Source: an uncultured Selenomonas sp. (GTDB lineage: Bacteria; Bacillota; Negativicutes; Selenomonadales; Selenomonadaceae). From it: DNA of 64,000 nt. The stretch is from positions 1 to 64,000 of the forward strand of contig CAKPXP010000008.1 in the NCBI GenBank assembly GCA_934202005.1. Direction: 5' to 3'. Positions 34,264 to 44,000 of the stretch are shown here, piece after piece; position 1 is the first letter of the stretch, and every line of letters starts with the position of its first letter. A program made the translations under genes and the position numbers. Below the pieces are notes generated by a model. It was not told the DNA's origin, searched no databases, and saw only the letters and a program-made list of their open reading frames with translations.

Positions 34264-34707
34264 ATGCGAATCACGATTGGCAGCGACCACGGCGCTGTCG
34301 CGTTGAAGGAAGAGGTCAAGATGGTGCTCAAGGAGTACGGCGATATCGAGGTGACGGATGTCGGCACGTTCGGCACGGACGCCGTCGACTACCCGGATAT
34401 CGCCGCGAAGGTCTGCGCGGACGTCGCGAGCGGCAAGTCCGACCGCGGCATCGCGCTCTGCGGCACGGGCATCGGCATCTCGATTGCCTGCAACAAGATC
34501 AAGGGCATCCGCTGCGCGCTCTGCAATGATGTCTATTCCGCGAAGATGTCGCGCCATCACAACGACGCGAACGTGCTCGCGATGGGCGGGCGCGTGCTCG
34601 GATTCGGCCCTGCGGGCGAGATCGTGCGCGCCTGGGTGGAGACCGGCTTCGACGGCGGCCGCCACGAGCGCCGCGTGAACAAGATCATGGCACTGGAAAA
34701 GGAATGA
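34264..34707 (+). CDS. rpiB: Ribose 5-phosphate isomerase B
   Basis: 147 aa from ATG 34264 (AAAGGTGG upstream; the frame extends to a TTG at 34243 but [18 protein letters not shown] is the family start). Interconverts ribulose and ribose 5-phosphate in the pentose phosphate pathway. Seen: [38 protein letters not shown] with the catalytic Cys, and [15 protein letters not shown]. First gene of a run with glyA and upp, separated by 20 and 4 nt, the common rpiB-glyA-upp order of Firmicutes. Confidence 0.93.
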   Translation: MRITIGSDHGAVALKEEVKMVLKEYGDIEVTDVGTFGTDAVDYPDIAAKVCADVASGKSDRGIALCGTGIGISIACNKIKGIRCALCNDVYSAKMSRHHNDANVLAMGGRVLGFGPAGEIVRAWVETGFDGGRHERRVNKIMALEKE

Positions 34708-34727
34708 CTAGGGGAGGACGATCTGAC

Positions 34728-35978
34728 ATGAGCCTTATGGAAAACCTGAAAACCGCTGATCCCGCTGTAGCGGATGCCATCGACAAGGAACTGAATCGCC
34801 AGCGCACGAAGCTCGAGCTCATCGCCTCGGAGAACATTGTCTCCAAGGCTGTGCTCGAGGCGCAGGGCAGCGTGCTCACGAACAAGTACGCCGAGGGCTA
34901 TCCCGGCAAGCGTTATTACGGCGGCTGCGAGTTCGTCGACGTCGTCGAGCAGCTCGCCATCGACCGCGCGAAGAAGCTCTTCGGCGCGGCCTACGCGAAC
35001 GTCCAGCCGCACTCCGGCGCGCAGGCGAACATGGCGGTCTTTTTCGCGCTGCTCCAGCCCGGCGATACCGTCATGGGCATGAACCTCACGGACGGCGGCC
35101 ATCTCACGCACGGCTCGCCCGTCAACATGAGCGGCAAGTATTTCCACATCGTTCCCTACGGCGTGCGCAAGGAGGATGAGCGCATCGACTACGACGAGCT
35201 CGAGCGCATCGCAAAGGACTGCAAGCCGAAGCTCATCGTCGCGGGCGCCTCGGCCTACGCGCGCGTCATCGACTTCGAGCGCATGGCGAAGATCGCGCAC
35301 GGCGTCGGCGCGTATCTCATGGTCGACATCGCGCACATCGCCGGCCTCGTCGCCGCCGGCCTCCATCCGAGCCCGGTGCCGTACGCCGACGTCGTGACGA
35401 CGACGACGCACAAGACGCTGCGCGGCCCGCGCGGCGGCATGATCCTCTGCAAAGACGCCGAGTTCGGCAAGCAGTTCAACAAGGCTATCTTCCCCGGCAT
35501 CCAGGGCGGCCCGCTCATGCACGTCATCGCGGCGAAGGCCGTCGCGCTCGGCGAGGCGCTGCAGCCCTCGTTCAAGACGTATGCCGAGCAGGTCGTGAAG
35601 AACGCCGCCGTGCTCGCGGACGAGCTCACGAAGGACGGGTTCCGCATCGTCACGGGCGGCACGGACAACCACCTCATGCTCGTCGATCTCACGAGCAAGC
35701 ACCTCACGGGCAAGGAGGCGCAGAATCTCCTCGACGAGGTCAACATCACGGTGAACAAGAACACGATCCCCTTCGAGCCGCTCTCTCCGTTCGTCACGAG
35801 CGGCATCCGCCTCGGCTCCCCCGCGCTCACGACGCGCGGCTTCAAGGAGGCCGATATGAAGGAGGTCGCCGACATCATCGCGCTCGTGCTCGACTATCCG
35901 GAGGACGCGGCGAAGAAGGACGAGGCCAAGCGCCGCGTCGCCGCTCTTTGCGAGAAATACCCGCTCTACGAGGACTGA
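34728..35978 (+). CDS. glyA: Serine hydroxymethyltransferase
   Basis: 416 aa from ATG 34728 after GGGGAGG. PLP enzyme that converts serine and tetrahydrofolate to glycine and methylene-tetrahydrofolate. Family blocks: [77 protein letters not shown], and [14 protein letters not shown] with the PLP lysine. One small deviation: [11 protein letters not shown] where most homologues have Pro after Tyr. Full length; same operon as rpiB and upp. Confidence 0.95.
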   Translation: MSLMENLKTADPAVADAIDKELNRQRTKLELIASENIVSKAVLEAQGSVLTNKYAEGYPGKRYYGGCEFVDVVEQLAIDRAKKLFGAAYANVQPHSGAQANMAVFFALLQPGDTVMGMNLTDGGHLTHGSPVNMSGKYFHIVPYGVRKEDERIDYDELERIAKDCKPKLIVAGASAYARVIDFERMAKIAHGVGAYLMVDIAHIAGLVAAGLHPSPVPYADVVTTTTHKTLRGPRGGMILCKDAEFGKQFNKAIFPGIQGGPLMHVIAAKAVALGEALQPSFKTYAEQVVKNAAVLADELTKDGFRIVTGGTDNHLMLVDLTSKHLTGKEAQNLLDEVNITVNKNTIPFEPLSPFVTSGIRLGSPALTTRGFKEADMKEVADIIALVLDYPEDAAKKDEAKRRVAALCEKYPLYED

Positions 35979-35982
35979 AATC

Positions 35983-36624
35983 ATGGCAGAAGAAAAATTA
36001 AACGTACATCTCATCGACCACCCGCTCATCCAGCACAAGCTCACGCTCATGCGCCAGAAGACGACGGGCACGAAGGATTTCCGCGAGCTCCTCGAGGAGA
36101 TCTCCATGCTCATGGCGTACGAGATCACGCGCAATTTCCCGCTCAAGGACGTCGAGATCGAGACGCCGGTCGCGAAGTGCAAGGGCAAGATACTCGCGGG
36201 CAAGAAGGTCGGCGTCGTGCCGATCCTGCGCGCGGGCCTCGGCATGCTCGGCGGCGTCGTCAACATGATCCCGGCGGCGCGCGTCGGCCACGTCGGCCTC
36301 TACCGCGATCCTGAGACGCTCAAGCCCGTCGAGTATTACTGCAAGCTGCCGAGCGATGTTGCCGAGCGCATGCTCATCGTCGTCGATCCGATGCTCGCGA
36401 CGGGCGGCAGCTCGTCGGCGGCGCTCACGCTGCTCAAGGAAAAGGGCGCGAAGTCCATTACGCTCATGTGCCTCGTCGCGGCGCCTGAGGGCATCCGCCT
36501 CGTGAACAAGGAGCATCCGGACGTGCCCATCTACGTCGCCGCCATCGACGACCATCTCAATGAGAAGGGCTACATCGTCCCCGGTCTCGGCGACGCGGGC
36601 GACCGCATCTTCGGCACGCTCTGA
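35983..36624 (+). CDS. upp: Uracil phosphoribosyltransferase
   Basis: 213 aa. Salvages uracil to UMP with PRPP. Seen: [39 protein letters not shown] (PRPP loop), and the C-terminal [17 protein letters not shown] uracil-binding signature. Starts 4 nt after glyA, probably by translational reinitiation, with GAGGA inside the end of glyA. Confidence 0.95.
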   Translation: MAEEKLNVHLIDHPLIQHKLTLMRQKTTGTKDFRELLEEISMLMAYEITRNFPLKDVEIETPVAKCKGKILAGKKVGVVPILRAGLGMLGGVVNMIPAARVGHVGLYRDPETLKPVEYYCKLPSDVAERMLIVVDPMLATGGSSSAALTLLKEKGAKSITLMCLVAAPEGIRLVNKEHPDVPIYVAAIDDHLNEKGYIVPGLGDAGDRIFGTL

Positions 36625-36665
36625 CAGATGATTCCCGCAGGACATGGCGGAAGGAGTGTTTCTTC

Positions 36666-37322
36666 ATGAATTTTGTGATCGTCTTGTCATTTGTCGCGGC
36701 GTTGCTCGCGCTCGTGGCGGCGGCGCTCGCGCTCGTCGGCGTGCGCGCCGTGCGCAGCCGGGCCGCTGCGGTGCCGGAGCTGCAGGAAAAGGTGAAGATC
36801 CTCGAGGCGCGCGTGGCGGACTTCGAGAAAAAGCTCACGGAGATGACGCAGCCGCCGCGGCAGGCGCCCGCGAAGAAAGCGCCCGCGAACCCCTGGGATG
36901 ATTTCCTCGCCGATTACAATCTGCTCGCCGCGAGCCTCGACGGCCCGCAGCAGGGGCAGGAGGCCTGCGACCGGTTCTTCGCGCTGCGCAGCCTCAAGGG
37001 GCTCATCTGCCTCGATCCCACGGCCAAGCAGGACGACGGCAAGCCCGCGCCGAAGTTCGTCGAGGTCGGCCAGGCCGGCAAGAGCAATTTCTGGGCGTGG
37101 CCGATGGGCAAGGAGGACGTGCGCTACGTCGTGGTGCCGAATCCGCTCAAGGGCTATACGAAGAGCCTGCACGAAAAATCCGGCATGAAGGAGACTTTCG
37201 CCTCGAATTATACAGACAAGGACGCCGCGCGCATCCAGGTCAAGCTGCCGGCCATCTTCACGGCCGCTGACGGCAAGTGGACGATCGTCCAGCCCGGCAT
37301 CGTGAAGCTGCTCGAGGAGTGA
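36666..37322 (+). CDS. Conserved hypothetical protein with N-terminal membrane anchor
   Basis: 218 aa, not recognised. Residues 3-28 are one hydrophobic helix (FVIVLSFVAALLALVAAALALVG), then a short coiled coil at about 36-62 (LQEKVKILEARVADFEKKL), a Pro/Ala linker, and a soluble domain from residue 75 with NPWDDFLADYNLLAASLDGP and FWAWPMGKEDVRYVVVPNP. AAGGAG lies upstream. Probably exposed at the membrane surface. Last gene before the terminator at 37340, 41 nt behind upp, so likely cotranscribed. Confidence 0.7.
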   Translation: MNFVIVLSFVAALLALVAAALALVGVRAVRSRAAAVPELQEKVKILEARVADFEKKLTEMTQPPRQAPAKKAPANPWDDFLADYNLLAASLDGPQQGQEACDRFFALRSLKGLICLDPTAKQDDGKPAPKFVEVGQAGKSNFWAWPMGKEDVRYVVVPNPLKGYTKSLHEKSGMKETFASNYTDKDAARIQVKLPAIFTAADGKWTIVQPGIVKLLEE

Positions 37323-37339
37323 GCGGCGCAGGGCAGGGG

Positions 37340-37378
37340 ATATTCCCGCATCCAGGCAGGATGCGGGAATATTTTTAT
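37340..37378 (+). terminator. Rho-independent terminator
   Basis: Perfect 14-bp stem ATATTCCCGCATCC / GGATGCGGGAATAT, 5-nt loop, then TTTTATT. Ends the rpiB operon. Confidence 0.9.
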
Positions 37379-37406
37379 TGACAAGGCAGGCCTGGTCTAG
37401 TATAAT
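37378..37406 (+). promoter_or_regulatory. Consensus promoter of the tRNA cluster
   Basis: TTGACA (37378-37383), 17-bp spacer, TATAAT (37401-37406): a full consensus match, overlapping the last T of the terminator. Confidence 0.93.
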
Positions 37407-37438
37407 TCCTATCTGTGAGTATCAGCATCGATGCTTGC

Positions 37439-37513
37439 GGCGCGTTGGTCAAGTGGTTAAGACACCGCCCTTTCACGGCGGCTTCATGGGTTCGAATCCC
37501 ATACGCGTCACCA
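37439..37513 (+). tRNA. tRNA-Glu (TTC)
   Basis: 75 nt with encoded CCA. Acceptor arms GGCGCGT / ACGCGTC, anticodon loop CTTTCAC with anticodon TTC, T-loop GGTTCGAATCC. First of three tRNAs on one transcript. Confidence 0.95.
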
Positions 37514-37517
37514 GGAT

Positions 37518-37594
37518 GGCCCGGTAGTTTAGTTGGTTAGAATGCCGCCCTGTCACGGCGGAGGTCATGGGTTCAAGTCCCATTCGGGTCGCCA
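37518..37594 (+). tRNA. tRNA-Asp (GTC)
   Basis: 77 nt with encoded CCA. Acceptor arms GGCCCGG / TCGGGTC, anticodon loop CTGTCAC with anticodon GTC. Confidence 0.95.
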
Positions 37595-37598
37595 GTTT

Positions 37599-37674
37599 GC
37601 CTCGGTAGCTCAGTCGGTAGAGCAGGGGACTGAAAATCCCCGTGTCAGTGGTTCGATTCCGCTCTGAGGCACCA
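37599..37674 (+). tRNA. tRNA-Phe (GAA)
   Basis: 76 nt with encoded CCA. Acceptor arms GCCTCGG / CTGAGGC, anticodon loop CTGAAAA with anticodon GAA, T-loop GGTTCGATTCC. Confidence 0.95.
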
Positions 37675-37686
37675 TCTGCTTATAAG

Positions 37687-37710
37687 AGTCCGCTTCGGCG
37701 GGCTTTTTTC
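37687..37710 (+). terminator. Terminator of the tRNA cluster
   Basis: Stem AGTCCGC / GCGGGCT (one G-T pair), TTCG tetraloop, then TTTTT. Confidence 0.9.
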
Positions 37711-37864
37711 GTACGTATTGCGGAGGAGGCGGCTCTCTGCGTCCGGCGCGGCGGCTTGCCGCGCGCGGCGCGCTGCGCCCCGTGTGCGGGACGGGCGGCA
37801 GGGTGCCGTCTCGCTGCCGCGGCGCCGCTTCCTGCAGGGGATCTGCTGGTCAGGGAGGATAGAT

Positions 37865-38431
37865 ATGGATGCATTCTTGGCGACGTTCGTCATGATCTTT
37901 CTCGCGGAGCTCGGGGACAAGACGCAGCTCATCGTCATGGCGTTCGCCGCGAAGTATTGCTGGCGGCAGGTGCTCGCGGGCATGACGCTCGGCATCTTCG
38001 CCGTGCACGCGCTCGCGGTCGGCGTCGGCAGCTTCGTCGGACAGCTGCTCTCGCCGGAGCGCATGACGCTCATCGCCTCGCTGCTCTTCCTTTATTTCGG
38101 CTATTGGACGCTGCGCGGCGGCGACGAGGCGGAGGAGACGGCGGCGGACTCGTGCTACGGCCCCGTGCTCACGGTGGCGACCTCGTTCTTCGTCGGCGAG
38201 ATGGGGGACAAGACGCAGTTCGCGGCGATGACGCTCGCGGCGCAGTGGCAGGCATGGCTGCCCGTGCTCGCGGGCGCGGTGCTCGCGATGGTGCTGGCCG
38301 ATGGGCTCGGCCTCGTCGCTGGCTCCTGTCTCAAGCGCTTCCTCGCGCCGCGCCGCATGCGCCTGCTCTCCGGCGTCATCTTCCTCGCCTTCGGCGCGGC
38401 GGGGCTCGCGCAGCTCTTATTCGCGCGCTGA
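37865..38431 (+). CDS. GDT1/TMEM165 (UPF0016) family cation transporter, probable Mn2+ exporter
   Basis: 188 aa, about six membrane helices, with the two diagnostic repeats E-L-G-D-K-T-Q (residues 15-21) and E-M-G-D-K-T-Q (about 113-119). Family members export Mn2+ (MneA/MntX) or exchange Ca2+/Mn2+ in eukaryotes. GGGAGG upstream of the ATG. I looked for a Mn-responsive yybP-ykoY riboswitch in the 155 bp upstream and did not see its conserved elements. Monocistronic. Confidence 0.88.
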   Translation: MDAFLATFVMIFLAELGDKTQLIVMAFAAKYCWRQVLAGMTLGIFAVHALAVGVGSFVGQLLSPERMTLIASLLFLYFGYWTLRGGDEAEETAADSCYGPVLTVATSFFVGEMGDKTQFAAMTLAAQWQAWLPVLAGAVLAMVLADGLGLVAGSCLKRFLAPRRMRLLSGVIFLAFGAAGLAQLLFAR

Positions 38432-38547
38432 GGCGTGCGGGCAGGAGTCGTCGTTTCCCACGCCGCGGACGCTGGGCGCGGCTCTGCCGCGCTCTGATGG
38501 CGGTACGGGGATTTTTCTTTCCCGTGCCGCCTTTTTTCAGGGAAGTC

Positions 38548-38556
38548 TGCTATAAT
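38548..38556 (+). promoter_or_regulatory. Extended -10 promoter of the DedA gene
   Basis: TGC-TATAAT at 38548-38556, 46 bp before the TTG start; -35 poor. Confidence 0.65.
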
Positions 38557-38601
38557 GGAACTTAAATAGATGTTGTTTTTCTCGAGAAAGGATGAAATGC
38601 G

Positions 38602-39222
38602 TTGGAGCAGTTTTCAGTGTACTTCATGGAATTCATCGCGGCCTGGGGCTATGTGGCGATCGCGGTGCTCATGGCGGCGGAGAACGCCTGCATCCCGATT
38701 CCCTCGGAGCTGATTTTAGGCTTTGCAGGCTATCTGATTTTCGACGGGCAGCTCGGCTATGCGGCCGCGCTCGCGGCCGGCATGGTCGGCGGCATGGCGG
38801 GCTCGCTCTTTGCCTACGCCGTCGGCCACTACGGCGGGCGCTCGTTCGTCGACCGCTACGGCCGCTATTTCTTCATCAAGAAGCATCATGTCGATATCGC
38901 GCAGAACTGGTTCGACCGCTACGGGCTCAAGGCGGTATTCTTCAGCCGCATGCTGCCCGTCGTGCGCACGTTCATCTCTCTGCCGGCGGGCTTCGCGCAC
39001 GTTGATGGGAAGAAATTCGTGCTGCTGACGTTCGCGGGCGCGCTGCCCTGGACGGCGCTGATCCTCGCGGCGGGCATGATGCTCGGCAAAAGCTGGCAGG
39101 TCATGCTCGCGATCGGGCATGAGGCGAGCGTCGTATTCGTCGCGGTCTGTGCCGTCGTCATCGCTGGCCTCTACCTGCGCCACCGCCGCCAGAAGGCCGC
39201 GGCGCGGCGCGTGGCGGAGTGA
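38602..39222 (+). CDS. DedA-family membrane protein
   Basis: 206 aa starting at TTG 38602 with AAAGGA 9 nt upstream; ATGs nearby are out of frame. DedA/VTT proteins act as lipid scramblases or undecaprenyl-phosphate recyclers. Seen: WGYVAIAVLMAAENACIPIPSELILGFAGYL (E and P-x-P-S-E motif), then GHYGGRSFVDRYGRYF, and the FSRMLPVVRTFISLPAGFAHVDGKKF amphipathic block with the conserved Arg residues; a basic C-terminal tail. Same group as alkaline-phosphatase-like YngC. Standalone gene. Could support the heavy undecaprenyl use of the glycan locus, but there is no linkage. Confidence 0.88.
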   Translation: MEQFSVYFMEFIAAWGYVAIAVLMAAENACIPIPSELILGFAGYLIFDGQLGYAAALAAGMVGGMAGSLFAYAVGHYGGRSFVDRYGRYFFIKKHHVDIAQNWFDRYGLKAVFFSRMLPVVRTFISLPAGFAHVDGKKFVLLTFAGALPWTALILAAGMMLGKSWQVMLAIGHEASVVFVAVCAVVIAGLYLRHRRQKAAARRVAE

Positions 39223-39359
39223 GCGCGCGCGCTCGCTGTCCGATCGCTTCCTTACGGCTCCGCAGAGGCGGGGCCGTTTTTTTATGCACGGACGGCTGTT
39301 TCGCTGCCATTGTGCAGGTCGTTTGTTCGGAATTGCGGCAATTGTCATCAGCTGTCTCA

Positions 39360-39388
39360 TTGAACTTTGTGGAACAAGTTGTTATAAT
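39360..39388 (+). promoter_or_regulatory. Promoter of the MarR-RND operon
   Basis: TTGAAC (39360-39365), 17-bp spacer, TATAAT (39383-39388). Confidence 0.85.
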
Positions 39389-39427
39389 GAGGCGTATGGA
39401 GTCGGCTTGCTTTTTGGAAGGAGAATC

Positions 39428-39442
39428 GTTGACTGAGTCAAC
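39428..39442 (+). promoter_or_regulatory. Probable MarR operator
   Basis: GTTGACTGAGTCAAC, a perfect 15-bp palindrome around one G, about 40 bp past the -10 and 46 bp before the MarR start. Size, symmetry and TTGAC half-sites fit MarR-family operators, so repression by the downstream regulator is likely. Confidence 0.7.
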
Positions 39443-39488
39443 AATGAGGATGCCAGGGAGTGCGGCTCAGTACGGGAGGAGATCGTTT

Positions 39489-39953
39489 ATGGACTATGTC
39501 AGTATCGGACGCTGCTTTACCGTCCTGCACCGCCGCTCGCAGGCGTTCGTGACGGCGGCCTGCGCGCGGCTGCACCTCACATATTCAGAGTATGTCCTGA
39601 TGATCCGTCTCTATGACGCGGAGGGGGCGAGCCAGGAGGAGCTCGCGTCGATGCTCTACCTCGACAAGGCGGTCGTGACGCGCTCGCTCGCCTCGCTCGA
39701 GCAGAAGGGCATGGTGCGCCGCGAGCAGGACGGCCGCGACCGGCGCATCAAGCGCATCTATCCGACGGAGTTCGCGCAGACGCAGAAGACATTCCTGCAG
39801 GGCATCATCCGCGCTTGGGTGCGCTACCTCGCGGCCGGCATGGAGCAGGCGGAGGTCGAGACGACGATCCGGGGCTTTCACGATGCGGCGAAGCGCGCCT
39901 GCGAGCTGAGGATTCCGGATGATGTTGCGCGCTGTTTGGAGAAGGGAGAATGA
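39489..39953 (+). CDS. MarR-family transcriptional regulator
   Basis: 154 aa from ATG 39489, after GGGAGGAG; the frame is open further upstream but crosses the promoter and operator. Winged helix: LTYSEYVLMIRLYDAEGASQEELASMLYLDKAVVTRSLASLEQKGMVRREQDGRDRRIKRIYPT, with the D-x-R-x-x wing. First gene of an operon with a periplasmic adaptor and an RND pump, joined by ATGA overlaps; it probably represses all three and responds to a pump substrate. Confidence 0.93.
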   Translation: MDYVSIGRCFTVLHRRSQAFVTAACARLHLTYSEYVLMIRLYDAEGASQEELASMLYLDKAVVTRSLASLEQKGMVRREQDGRDRRIKRIYPTEFAQTQKTFLQGIIRAWVRYLAAGMEQAEVETTIRGFHDAAKRACELRIPDDVARCLEKGE

Positions 39954-39955
39954 GC

Positions 39956-41032
39956 ATGAGAGGGAAAAGGCTGACATCTTTGCTGCTTGTCTGCGGCCTG
40001 CTGCTTTTGCTCGCGGGCTGCGGGACGCAGCAGGAGACGGCGAAGCGGCCGCCGCTCGTGAAGACGACGGTGCTCGGCGCCGCGGACGGCGCGCAGGCGG
40101 ATACGTACGCGGGCACGGTGCGCGGCCGCTATGAGACGCATCTCGCGTTCCAGGTCGGCGGGCAGATCCTCGCGCGCAACGTGGATGTGGGCAGCCGCGT
40201 GCAGGCGGGCGATGTGCTCATGGTCATCGACGCGAAGGATGTCGTGCAGAAGGCGAACCAGGGCGACGCGGCTGTCGCGTCGGCGCGCGCGCAGCTGAGT
40301 CTCGCGCAGGCGAATCTCTCGCGCTACAGCGAGCTCTATCAGGAGCAGGCCGTGCCGGCCGCGGTGCTCGATCAGTACCAGACGAGCTATGACGCGGCGT
40401 TCGCGGCGTATCAGAACGCGCTCGCCGAGGCCGCGCAGGGCCACAACGCGCTCGGCTATACGAATCTCACGGCAGGCGCCTCAGGCGTGATTTCCTCCAT
40501 CTCCGCGGAGGAGGGGCAGGTCGTCGCGGCCGGGCAGACGGTCATGACGCTCGTGCAGACGGATGAGCTCGAGGTGGAGATCAACGTGCCGGAGAACCGG
40601 CTCGCCGATGTGCCCGTGGGAAAGACGGTCCAGGTGAGTTTCTGGGCGCTCCCCGGGAGCACGGAGGGCACGGTGCGCGAGGTCGCGCCGATGGCGGACA
40701 GCGCCGCGCGCACCTACCGCGTGCGCGTCTCCGTGCCGCAGCCGCCCGCGGGCATGGAGCTCGGCATGACGGCGAGTGTCAACGTGACGGGCGAGGATGC
40801 GGCGCCGGCCGGGATGAAGCTGCCGCTCGCCGCCATCTATCAGACGGGCGATACGCCGGAGGTCTGGGTGGTCGGCGATGACGAGACGGTGCATCTCACG
40901 CCCGTCTCCGTGACGCAGTTCGATGCGGATGATGTGCTCGTCGACGGGCTCGACACCGATACCGTCGTCGTGACGGCAGGCGTACACTGCCTCGAGGAAG
41001 GGCAGAGCGTGCGCACGGAGGCGGACAAATGA
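39956..41032 (+). CDS. RND efflux periplasmic adaptor (membrane fusion protein), lipoprotein
   Basis: 358 aa from ATG 39956 (GGGAG 9 nt upstream; the ATG at 39950, which overlaps the MarR stop, is too close to it). Lipoprotein signal with LLLLLAGC lipobox, Cys at about residue 19. Biotinyl-lipoyl half FQVGGQILARNVDVGSRVQAGDVLMVID, coiled-coil hairpin about residues 85-155, then GVISSISAEEGQVVAAGQTVMTLV and a beta-barrel domain. Links the inner-membrane pump to an outer-membrane channel; no TolC-type gene is present here. Confidence 0.92.
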   Translation: MRGKRLTSLLLVCGLLLLLAGCGTQQETAKRPPLVKTTVLGAADGAQADTYAGTVRGRYETHLAFQVGGQILARNVDVGSRVQAGDVLMVIDAKDVVQKANQGDAAVASARAQLSLAQANLSRYSELYQEQAVPAAVLDQYQTSYDAAFAAYQNALAEAAQGHNALGYTNLTAGASGVISSISAEEGQVVAAGQTVMTLVQTDELEVEINVPENRLADVPVGKTVQVSFWALPGSTEGTVREVAPMADSAARTYRVRVSVPQPPAGMELGMTASVNVTGEDAAPAGMKLPLAAIYQTGDTPEVWVVGDDETVHLTPVSVTQFDADDVLVDGLDTDTVVVTAGVHCLEEGQSVRTEADK

Positions 41033-44000
41033 GGAATCTCACAGAAGTCTCCCTCAAGAACAAGGTGCTCGTCTGGTATTTCATCCTCGTGACGGCCATC
41101 GGCGGCATCTTCTGCTACAACAAGCTCGGCCGCATGGAGGATCCGCAGTTCACGATCCGCGAGATGGTCGTCTCGGCGGCCTGGCCCGGCGCGACGGCGG
41201 AGGAGATGCAGGAGCAGGTCACGGACAAGCTCGAGAAGAAGCTCCAGGATACGCGCGGCCTCGATCATATCAAGAGCGAGACGCGCGCGGGCCAGACGGT
41301 CATCTATGTCGATCTCGCCGACGATGTGGAGAAGTCCGCCATCCGCGAAATCTGGCATGATGTGCGCAACCTCTGCGAGGATGAGAAGCGCGAGCTGCCC
41401 TCAGGCGTCTACGGGCCGTTCTACAACGACAGGTTCGACGATGTCTACGGCTCCGTCTACGCAGTGACCGGCGACGGCTACAGCTATGAGGAGATGCGCG
41501 AGGCCGCGGAGAACACGCGCCGCCTGCTCATGCAGGTGCCGAGCGTGCAGAAGGTGGAGCTGCTCGGCGAGCAGGAGGAAAAGGTCTACGTCGAGGTGAA
41601 GACGGCGAAGCTCTCAGAGCTCGGCATCAGCCCGCAGGCCGTCCTGCAGGCGCTCAAGGCGCAGAACGAGATGACGGCCGCGGGCAAGCTCGAGACGGCG
41701 ACGGACAGCGTCTACCTGCGCGTGACGGGGACGTTCGAGGACGTCGACGACATCAAGGCGCTGCCCGTGAGCGCGAACGGGCGCAGCTTCCGTCTCGGCG
41801 ACATCGCGACGGTGCGGCGCACGAGCGTCGATCCCGCGCAGCCGAAGATGTTCCTGGACGGCGCGCCGGCCATCGGCATCGCCGTCTCGATGCAGGACGG
41901 CGGCAACATCCTGCAGCTCGGCGACGACCTCAAGAAGGAGATCGCCGCCGCGCAGGAGAACCTGCCTGTCGGCCTTGAGATCCACCAGGTCTCCGACCAG
42001 CCGAGCGTCGTGAACCACTCCATCCACGATTTCGTCAAGACGCTCGCCGAGGCCATCGTCATCGTGCTCGCCGTGAGCTTCCTCTCGCTCGGGCTGCGCA
42101 CGGGGCTCGTCGTCGCGGGCTGCATTCCGCTCGTGCTCGCGGGCACGTTCGTCGTCATGTACGCGGCGGGCATCAGCCTGCACAAGGTGTCGCTCGGCTC
42201 GCTCATCATCGCGCTCGGCCTGCTCGTCGACGATGCCATCATCGCCGTCGAGATGATGAGCGTGCAGCTGGAGCTCGGCCACAGCCGCTTTGACGCGGCC
42301 TGCCACGCGTTCCGCGCGACGGCGAAGCCGATGCTCACGGGCACGCTCATCACCTGCGCGGGCTTCATCCCCGTCGCGTTCGCGAAGGGCATGGCGAGCG
42401 AGTTCTGCCAGGCGCTCTTCCCCGTCATCGGCACGGCGCTCCTGCTCTCGTGGATCGTCTCCGTCATGGTCGCGCCGCTTTTCGGCACGTATCTCATCCA
42501 GACGGAGGTCGTGACGGACGCGAGCGGCAGGCCTGATCCCTATCAGAGCCGCTTCTACCAGTGGTTCCGCCGCGTGCTCGCCGTGTTCCTCACGCACCGG
42601 CGCATCGTGCTCGCGGCGACGGCGGTGCTGTTCCTCGTCTCCTGCTATGCGCTGCGCTTCGTGAAGCAGGAGTTCTTCCCCGCCTCGCTGCGCCCGGAGA
42701 TCCTCGTGAACCTCGAGCTGCCGGCGGGCGCGTCCATGGCGGCGACGCAGGCGGCGGCGGACCGCATGAGCGACTACCTCGCGGCGCATATGGACGACAT
42801 CGACAACTACACTTACTATGTCGGGCGCGTCGCGCCGCGCTTCGTGCTCACGGTCGATCCGAAGGCGGACGCGGACAACATCGCTCAGTTCGTCGTCGTG
42901 ACAAAGGACACGGCGGCGCGCGAGCGGCTCGCGGGCGCGCTGCGCGAGGCGTTCACGGACGAGTTCTCCGATGTGCGCGGCAGGCTCCAGTACATCCAGA
43001 CGGGGCCGCCTGCCGACTATCCCGTGATGGTGCGCGTGACGGGACTCACGGTCGACGAGACGAAGGCGCTGGCGGAGCAGGTGCGCGCGCGCCTCGCGGC
43101 GGATGAGAATCTCACGGATCTCCATTTCGACTGGAGCGACAAGCAGAAGACGCTGCGCATCGCGCTCGACCAGGACAAGCTGCGCGCGCTCGGCGTCACG
43201 AGCCAGGCGGTCGCGCAGACCGTCTACACCGAGGTCACGGGCGCGGCCGGCGCACAGTTCTACGCGGGCGACCGCACGATCGATATCGACCTGCGGCTCG
43301 CGCCGGAGGACCGGCAGAGCCTCGAGCAGATGAAGGCGCTGCCCATCTACCTCGGCCAGGCGGGCTATGTGCCGCTCGGCCAGATCGCCAAGCTCTCCTA
43401 TGACGCGGAGGACGGCCTCATAAGGCGCTACGATCTTCGTCCGTCCATCCTCGTCGAGGCGAACGTCAAGAGCGGCACGGCGAACGACGCGACGGCGAAG
43501 GCGCTCGCGGCGACGAAGGATCTGCAGGCGGCGCTGCCGCCCGGGGCTGCCATCGAGGCGGCCGGCACGCTCAAGGACAGCGACAAGTCAGTCGCGCATC
43601 TCGCGGTGCCGCTGCCCGCGATGGTATTCCTCATCATGACGCTGCTCATGCTCCAGCTCAGGAGCGGCAAGGATATGCTGCTGACACTGCTGACGGCGCC
43701 GCTCGGCCTCATCGGCGTCGCCTGGGGCATGCTGATCTTCGGCAAGGCGATGGGGTTCGTCGCGATCCTCGGCGTGCTCGCGCTCTTCGGCATGATCATC
43801 CGCAACTCCGTCATCCTGCTCGACCAGATCCAGAAGCATCTCGCGGCGGGGGAGACGCCCTGGGACGCCGTCGTCGACTCGGCGGTGCTGCGGTTCCGTC
43901 CCATCATGCTGACGGCGGCCGCCGCGATCCTCGGCATGCTGCCGCTCATGACGAGCGTATTCTGGGGGCCGATGGCCGTCGCGATCGCGAGCGGGCTCTT

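Noticed and set aside
37711..37864. Mn-sensing yybP-ykoY riboswitch before the GDT1-family gene
   Set aside because: The conserved paired elements and loops could not be found; only unrelated GC-rich hairpins.
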